Shown in pieces: positions 7,338 through 11,108 of a DNA stretch of 11,108 bases. The stretch is taken from positions 1 through 11,108 of the forward strand of contig JAHDDN010000151.1 of NCBI GenBank assembly GCA_020629335.1, read 5' to 3'. The number at the start of each line of letters is the position of its first letter. The stretch's first letter is position 1. Made by a program: the position numbers and the translations under genes. Under the pieces are notes generated by a model, which did not search any database, was not told the DNA's origin, and was given only the letters and a program-made list of their open reading frames with translations. This DNA is from Chitinophagales bacterium (GTDB lineage: Bacteria > Bacteroidota > Bacteroidia > Chitinophagales > UBA2359).

Positions 7338-8414
7338 ATGAAAGTTACGATTGATACAACTGATGAAAGCTTTATTTCTATAGCTCAATCTCTTAGAGAC
7401 TTCCTATCAAAAAAGTTAGAAGATTTTTTCATAGAAGATAATTTAACTTTCAATCTTGAAGAAAAAATAACACGAAAACGCCGTAATTTTACATCTGATG
7501 GATATTCTCAAATAACAAAAACATTCCAATACAAAAATATTAGTCTTTGTTGGTTTGATGAAAATGAAATAGTCTCACGTATTGAAATTAATATAAGCTA
7601 TCCCAATGTTTATTTTTACATAAATCGAGAGAAAAAAAGAAGAAAAAAAATTGAAAGAAGTCTTGAAAACACTACCATAATCATAGAAATGTATAAGTTT
7701 CCATCATTCAGTATTATGAGATATCCTCACTATTATTATAAGGTCATTGATAGACTTCAAAAAAACAAAGGAGTCGAAATTAAATTTTGCTATACACAAG
7801 AAAATATAAATGTATTCATAAGAAAACATCATTCAATTAATGGTGATTTATCCGACTTACTTTACCTATTTTATAAGTGCAATTTGATTATAACAGAACC
7901 AACTTATACATTAATGAAAGAACTTTTTACAGAAAATGTGAGCAATTACGGTTCTTATTTGGATTTTATATACGAATATTTTAGGGACTTTTATAAAAAA
8001 ATCACTTTGTTGATTGATACTTATGTAACGATAAAGGACCCAGAAAAATTATTTGATGAAAGGGCCTTTAACTTTGCTTTTACTGAAAATCATTACGGAT
8101 TCAACTACTTTGATTATGGTATGCCAAAGGATAAATATTTAAGTGGAAGTATAACTGTAAATAAATATCATATGCCTCGCTTTATTAAATCGATTAATGA
8201 AAATAGAAAAGAAAATTTTGACTTAGAGCTTAATCTGAATTTTAGAATTGAATTAGAGTATATCGTTTATTGTTTATGGGATGCAATCCAGAAAGATTAT
8301 AAGGATTGGAAAGGTTCTTTTAATCCTGAGCATTATAATGAAATAGAGCCACATAATGATTCCCATTGCCCTGCATGCCACGAAAGTCCTTGCATGTGTA
8401 GTGATCCATTTTAA
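7338..8414 (+). CDS. unknown 358-residue protein with cysteine-rich C-terminal tail
   Basis: I do not recognise this protein. It has no signal peptide or membrane segment and should be cytosolic. The N-terminal part (about 1-115) mixes charged helices with alternating strands (I-S-L-C-W-F-D, I-E-I-N-I-S-Y-P-N-V-Y-F-Y-I) and a very basic patch at about 97-107 (R-E-K-K-R-R-K-K-I-E-R). The middle is rich in tyrosine and phenylalanine. The last 16 residues contain H-C-P-A-C-H-E-S-P-C-M-C, with cysteines 344, 347, 352 and 354 and histidines 343 and 348 that could bind zinc. The coding sequence is more AT-rich than the receptor operon, suggesting transfer. A 39-codon ORF follows 12 bases later and may be co-transcribed. 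The ATG start is the first of the open frame and follows AT-rich DNA. Confidence 0.75.
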   Translation: MKVTIDTTDESFISIAQSLRDFLSKKLEDFFIEDNLTFNLEEKITRKRRNFTSDGYSQITKTFQYKNISLCWFDENEIVSRIEINISYPNVYFYINREKKRRKKIERSLENTTIIIEMYKFPSFSIMRYPHYYYKVIDRLQKNKGVEIKFCYTQENINVFIRKHHSINGDLSDLLYLFYKCNLIITEPTYTLMKELFTENVSNYGSYLDFIYEYFRDFYKKITLLIDTYVTIKDPEKLFDERAFNFAFTENHYGFNYFDYGMPKDKYLSGSITVNKYHMPRFIKSINENRKENFDLELNLNFRIELEYIVYCLWDAIQKDYKDWKGSFNPEHYNEIEPHNDSHCPACHESPCMCSDPF

Positions 8415-8426
8415 GATATCATTGCT

Positions 8427-8546
8427 ATGAAAGAAAGTGAGATCTATCAACCTATCTTAGACATTGAGGAATGGGATGATTACTTTGCTGAGCTAAAAGA
8501 AAGGTTGAGCAATCACTTAGAAGAATTGGAAATGCAGTTGATGTAA
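8427..8546 (+). CDS. small acidic 39-residue protein
   Basis: This short ORF begins with ATG 12 bases after the stop of the 358-residue protein gene and runs 39 codons to TAA. The product is strongly acidic, with D-I-E-E-W-D-D-Y-F-A-E-L-K-E-R-L followed by a leucine/glutamate-rich stretch that would form an amphipathic helix. No signal or membrane segment is seen. Tight spacing, same strand and non-random composition support a real gene; shortness is the main doubt. An acidic mini-protein behind a basic larger one could be a small partner or inhibitor, or the leftover of a decayed gene. I do not recognise a family. Confidence 0.5.
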   Translation: MKESEIYQPILDIEEWDDYFAELKERLSNHLEELEMQLM

Positions 8547-8663
8547 GAGAGATAACCCCAAACAATTCCTCTAATTTCACTACATAATAAAATGATTATT
8601 CTTATATTTGACATTGTAGTATGGAAAAACATATGTGTAGGTTTGAGGTCAAAAACTAAAAAA

Positions 8664-8686
8664 GGCCTAAATCAATGATTTAGGCC
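8664..8686 (-). terminator. strong intrinsic terminator reading leftward
   Basis: GGCCTAAATC (8664-8673) pairs perfectly with GATTTAGGCC (8677-8686) around a 3-base loop. On the minus strand the stem is followed at once by T6, then AG, then T5 (complement of 8651-8663), a textbook terminator. The plus-strand tail (CCTGTTTCTT) is weaker, though it could also serve the upstream plus-strand genes. No minus-strand protein gene of normal size ends here, which is what points to a small RNA. Confidence 0.8.
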
Positions 8687-8711
8687 CCTGTTTCTTAGGG
8701 AAGAACTTACA

Positions 8712-8759
8712 TTATGCGGGATAAAATCCTCTAACATAACATATTGTCTTCCCTTTCAT
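8712..8759 (-). CDS. possible 15-residue peptide inside the small RNA unit
   Basis: ATG at 8759 opens 15 codons, MKGKTICYVRGFYPA, ending in TAA at 8712-8714. It lies between the promoter-like site and the terminator. The ORF lies within the long hairpin, so its codons may simply reflect pairing constraints. Without conservation data it is only a possibility. Confidence 0.15.
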   Translation of the reverse strand: MKGKTICYVRGFYPA

Positions 8760-8807
8760 TTTCTTTACACTTACACTGAAGTGTGTTGTTTATGGTTTAT
8801 AAGACTA

Positions 8808-8838
8808 CGAATATACTATAAAGTTACAAATTAATCAA
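8808..8838 (-). promoter_or_regulatory. Bacteroidota-type promoter for the minus-strand RNA
   Basis: On the minus strand TTG is followed after 20 bases by TATATTCG, close to the Bacteroidota primary sigma consensus TTG-N(19-20)-TAnnTTTG. The -33 element overlaps the start codon of the divergent HEPN gene, so transcription of the RNA and of the HEPN gene may interfere with each other. Confidence 0.4.
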
Positions 8839-10622
8839 TGATTCCAATAAGAGAACTCCCCAATACGCTTACAATAGCTGAAAAATATTTTATTGAAAGA
8901 GCACTAGAACTTGTTAATTTCAAAACCAGTGATACATATAGAGCGAGGTTACATAACCCAAAGACTATACTTCAAGAATTGCATCAAGTTTTAATTGATT
9001 GGGACAAAAACAAGTTGAAACGATTCGAAACAGCAAAGCATGTAATTGATGAGACAATCCTTTTACTTAATAACGAAAATGAACTTGTATTTAGTTTCAT
9101 TGATAAAGATTATTTTAAAGAGCTTTTACAAACAGCATCTGATAACCAATATTTGAATTTAATTGCTGCTAATCAATTGATTATTAGTGTAAATGAGGAT
9201 TATATCTCGACTATTTATAATAAAACTAAAGCCGAAATAGAATCTTGTAATCAAAATGCAAAACTACAAATTCACGAATTATTAGAATTAGAAAGATTAA
9301 CAAGTATTCTTATTACGGAACTATTGAATATTGGCTATTCTAAGACATATCTAAATAATTCTCTATTCTATGTTTTTGTCAAAAACGTTCATGGAAATAC
9401 GTTTGGTGAATGCTTTAATAAACTGGAAAATTTGAAGAATAAAGAAGAGGAAGAATTTAAGGTGATATTTAAGCTTATTATTCCAAAGGATGATCTTAGA
9501 GATCAACTAGTAATTATAGAGAAAGAAAATATTGATTATAATCAAACAACAATTTCTGATTTGATAGAGTTAACAAATAGTCATGGAAAGAAATTTATGA
9601 GAATATCAGAAAGGTTTTCTAAGCACTTATTAATTAAAGTAAAAAGCAAAGACTATTATACTGTAATTCAAAAGGCAAAAGAGAAGCTATCTGATATACT
9701 AGATAGAGTTTTTTTAGGGTATAATCAACCGAATATTAGAATATATAAAGAAGCCTTAGTTATAGGAGCGAATAGGCCAGAAAATGCAAAATCTAATCCA
9801 GTAAACTATATGGCTTTTGGTTCATATATAAGTAATCAGACCCTTTATGAAACATTACAACAAAAAATAAGTAGGATTTTCGATAATTCCATGATCTCAA
9901 ATGATACAAAACAAAAAGTAAAGTCGTCAATAAGATATTTAAGACTTGGCAATGAATCAACAGAATTAGAACAAAAGTTTTTGAATTATTGGATAGGCTT
10001 AGAATTTATATTTGCTACTTCTTTAAAAGATATATCCTCTTTTTCAAGGCTAATTGAGAATCTTCCCAATAGCCATCAATTAATTTATTACAAACGAAAT
10101 GTGAGAGAATTTCATGAAGATATAAAGCGCTTAAGAGTAGATAATTTACTACCATTTTTTGATGAAAATTATTCTAATTATTTAAGTAAAGAAGAGAGCT
10201 ATGACTTTATCAAAGAAACATACTTCGATTCAAGACCAATTTTATCTTTCAGAGCGTATCAATTTAAAAGAATATTATTTAGTGGAGATAGAAGGAAAGA
10301 AAAACTAAAAACGCACAGGAAGAACTTAGAGTGGAATTTGTCAAGAATTTACAGAATTCGAAATGAAATTATTCATGAAGCTGCTCTCAAACCCAATATA
10401 GCTCGAATAAGCTCCCACATTAGATATTATTTGACATTCATAACTGTTAGTATAATTGAGTATCTTGCAGCTTCACCAATAGATATGAATTCAGATGGAC
10501 TAATTAAAATTGACGATTTTTTTATTTTGCAAAGCTTACATCTTGAAAGCCAAAAGAAAAAAGGATTTTTAATTGAAGAGATGCTTAGAATAAAAAATCC
10601 AGTTGAAATATTTAATGAATAG
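8838..10622 (+). CDS. HEPN-motif protein, candidate RNase/defence effector
   Basis: This 594-residue, probably cytosolic protein is mostly helical. I do not recognise the first ~350 residues, which include acidic and lysine-rich helices (about 195-210). The C-terminal part (about 355-545) resembles Apea-like HEPN domains: a helix with E-L-E-Q-K-F-L-N-Y-W-I-G-L-E-F-I-F (376-392), then R-I-R-N-E-I-I-H-E (506-514), which holds the HEPN signature R-N-x-x-x-H with R508, N509 and H513. That motif is the active site of many metal-independent RNases in toxin-antitoxin, abortive-infection and CRISPR systems. Activity here is inferred. A tail of about 50 residues follows. The gene is AT-rich compared with the left of the window and lies between repeats, which suggests acquisition. 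The ATG start fits a normal N terminus. No protein antitoxin is adjacent; a structured RNA unit is divergent from it. Confidence 0.7.
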   Translation: MIPIRELPNTLTIAEKYFIERALELVNFKTSDTYRARLHNPKTILQELHQVLIDWDKNKLKRFETAKHVIDETILLLNNENELVFSFIDKDYFKELLQTASDNQYLNLIAANQLIISVNEDYISTIYNKTKAEIESCNQNAKLQIHELLELERLTSILITELLNIGYSKTYLNNSLFYVFVKNVHGNTFGECFNKLENLKNKEEEEFKVIFKLIIPKDDLRDQLVIIEKENIDYNQTTISDLIELTNSHGKKFMRISERFSKHLLIKVKSKDYYTVIQKAKEKLSDILDRVFLGYNQPNIRIYKEALVIGANRPENAKSNPVNYMAFGSYISNQTLYETLQQKISRIFDNSMISNDTKQKVKSSIRYLRLGNESTELEQKFLNYWIGLEFIFATSLKDISSFSRLIENLPNSHQLIYYKRNVREFHEDIKRLRVDNLLPFFDENYSNYLSKEESYDFIKETYFDSRPILSFRAYQFKRILFSGDRRKEKLKTHRKNLEWNLSRIYRIRNEIIHEAALKPNIARISSHIRYYLTFITVSIIEYLAASPIDMNSDGLIKIDDFFILQSLHLESQKKKGFLIEEMLRIKNPVEIFNE

Positions 10623-10677
10623 ATGTTTTTTATAGAAAATAGATGAATTAGAGTTAACCTATATTCTAAAATTTTGC

Positions 10678-10716
10678 TGTGCCTTCAGCACACTTTTAAG
10701 CTTTTATTTTTTGTCT
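10678..10716 (+). terminator. weak terminator after the HEPN gene
   Basis: TGTGC (10678-10682) pairs with GCACA (10688-10692) around a 5-base loop, followed by CTTTT and a further T-rich run (TTTTATTTTTTG). The stem is short, so this is a plausible but not strong terminator, 56 bases past the stop codon. Confidence 0.4.
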
Positions 10717-10750
10717 CAATACTCATTACATTATACCCAATACCAAAGAA

Positions 10751-10906
10751 AATGCGCAAGGGATAGCAGCGGTATGTGGCGTCGAGAGGTAGCTTACGAA
10801 GCTTAGTGATGCGATGGCTGGCCCGAAGGGCAGACAAGCAGCACTTAGCGTAGTAGCTGCCGAACAGCCACATAATAGCGGATAGCCCGACCCTGCGCCT
10901 TCGGCG
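10751..10906. repeat. GC-rich cruciform intergenic element
   Basis: About 150 bases fold back on themselves. GCGCA and GGG near 10754-10762 pair with CCC and TGCGC at 10891-10898. TATGTGGC (10773-10780) pairs perfectly with GCCACATA (10867-10874). GGTAGCT...CTTAGTG (10788-10808) pairs imperfectly with CACTTAGCG...AGCTGCC (10842-10861). The tip is GCCC-GAA-GGGC (10821-10831). The paired signature GGGATAGCAGCGG ... AGCGGATAGCCCGACCC is one that I recall as a recurrent intergenic element in Bacteroidota genomes; its function is not known to me. CGCC-TTC-GGCG follows (10896-10906). Its GC content contrasts sharply with the neighbouring genes. The small reading frame crossing it on the minus strand is an accident of this structure. 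Confidence 0.6.
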
Positions 10907-11050
10907 AATGATTAATGCGTAATGACTAATGTTTAATTGGCCCGTGCTGTGTACTTGCATAAGCTACGCAGGGATGCGCCCTAAAAATAAATCCCACCCT
11001 AATGAAACTATTTTCCCTCCTTTATTGGTTAGTGGGGTAAAATAAGGAAA
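10907..11050. other. non-coding spacer between the cruciform element and the IS-like end
   Basis: This stretch carries low-complexity ATTAATGCGTAATGACTAATG-like text, as often seen next to dispersed Bacteroidota intergenic repeats, then AT-rich DNA. I see no gene or convincing promoter in it. Confidence 0.4.
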
Positions 11051-11108
11051 TGACTGGACATTTCGGTTAAGTTGTGCCACCTATTTCGGTGATGTTGTGC
11101 CACTTAAA
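11051..11108. mobile_element. possible terminal end of an IS21-family insertion sequence (cut by the window)
   Basis: Two tandem 23-base units (11060-11082 and 11083-11105) agree at 20 of 23 positions, both with ATTTCGGT and GTTGTGCCAC. They are preceded by TGACTGGAC at 11051. IS21-family elements start with TG and carry multiple short repeats at their ends, and I recall GTTGTGCCAC-type repeats in Bacteroidota members. The transposase genes would lie beyond the window, so this cannot be confirmed here. Confidence 0.45.

Larger units (their letters stand above)
8651..8803 (-). ncRNA. candidate structured small RNA divergent from the HEPN gene
   Basis: Three stem-loops follow one another on the minus strand. 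The first is ACACTT/AAGTGT (8767-8784). The second is a long nested hairpin: AGGGAAGA (8697-8704) with TCTTCCCT (8747-8754), then TTATG (8712-8716) with CATAA (8735-8739), then GGAT with ATCC around AAA (8719-8729). The third is the terminator at 8664-8686. Upstream on the same strand, TTG (complement of 8836-8838) and TATATTCG (complement of 8808-8815), 20 bases apart, match seven of eight -7 positions for the Bacteroidota TAnnTTTG type. The predicted transcript is about 150 bases. A 15-codon ORF (8712-8759) lies inside it, so a tiny peptide gene is the alternative. It matches no RNA family I can name. Confidence 0.45.
8547..8837. other. 291-base intergenic region with a candidate minus-strand RNA unit
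   Basis: The left half (8547-8650) is AT-rich and contains a second copy of AATTTCACTACAT (8573-8585), with TGTAGT at 8615-8620 making a wide dyad. The right half is almost wholly structured and is described as a candidate small RNA. Confidence 0.5.

Noticed and set aside
8786..8819. Plus-strand promoter for the HEPN gene (TTGTTT ... TATACT)
   Set aside because: Spacing of 20-23 bases and poor agreement with TAnnTTTG make it too weak to annotate.
10685..10960. 91-codon open frame on the minus strand
   Set aside because: It runs straight across the GC-rich cruciform element; its composition follows the inverted repeats and it shows no domain, so it is most likely an artefact.

Overview
The window reads as a stretch of a low-GC Bacteroidota chromosome, perhaps of a Saprospiria- or Cytophagia-like lineage (inference). 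The best evidence is a FecI-type ECF sigma factor, a FecR anti-sigma factor with a Bacteroidota-type C-terminal domain, and a TonB-dependent receptor that carries an STN domain and a carboxypeptidase-regulatory-like domain. Short-lipobox lipoproteins, the lack of clear Shine-Dalgarno sites and TTG starts fit the same group. No rRNA, tRNA or CRISPR was seen.

Left part (1-4428, + strand): a lipoprotein with an internally duplicated beta-rich motif is followed by a strong hairpin and then by a tightly packed sigma/anti-sigma/receptor unit. The two proximal genes overlap by 11 bases and the receptor follows 2 bases after the anti-sigma gene. This is the classical cell-surface signalling layout: the receptor binds an outside ligand, its N-terminal STN domain signals to the FecR-like protein in the periplasm, and the sigma factor is freed. 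No SusD partner is present, so the ligand cannot be told from the window.

Middle (4429-6835): a convergent SPFH/prohibitin-like membrane protein on the minus strand with its own intrinsic terminator, then a 371-base gap and a small lipoprotein on the plus strand that distantly resembles DUF6624 proteins.

Right part (6836-11108): the character changes. It is visibly more AT-rich in its genes and rich in structured intergenic DNA: two 81-base direct repeats with hairpins inside imperfect inverted repeats, a GC-rich hairpin, an unknown 358-residue protein with a cysteine-rich tail and a 39-residue companion, and a 594-residue protein with a HEPN-type RNxxxH motif near its C terminus. Between these last two lies a compact, highly structured minus-strand unit (promoter-like site, three stem-loops, strong terminator) that may be a small RNA gene. 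The window closes with a roughly 150-base GC-rich cruciform element and with 23-base tandem repeats that look like the end of an IS21-type insertion sequence. This right part looks like an accessory region, and the HEPN protein plus adjacent structured RNA is the best candidate for an undescribed system, most plausibly a defence or toxin-antitoxin-like one. That role is inferred from the motif and context only.
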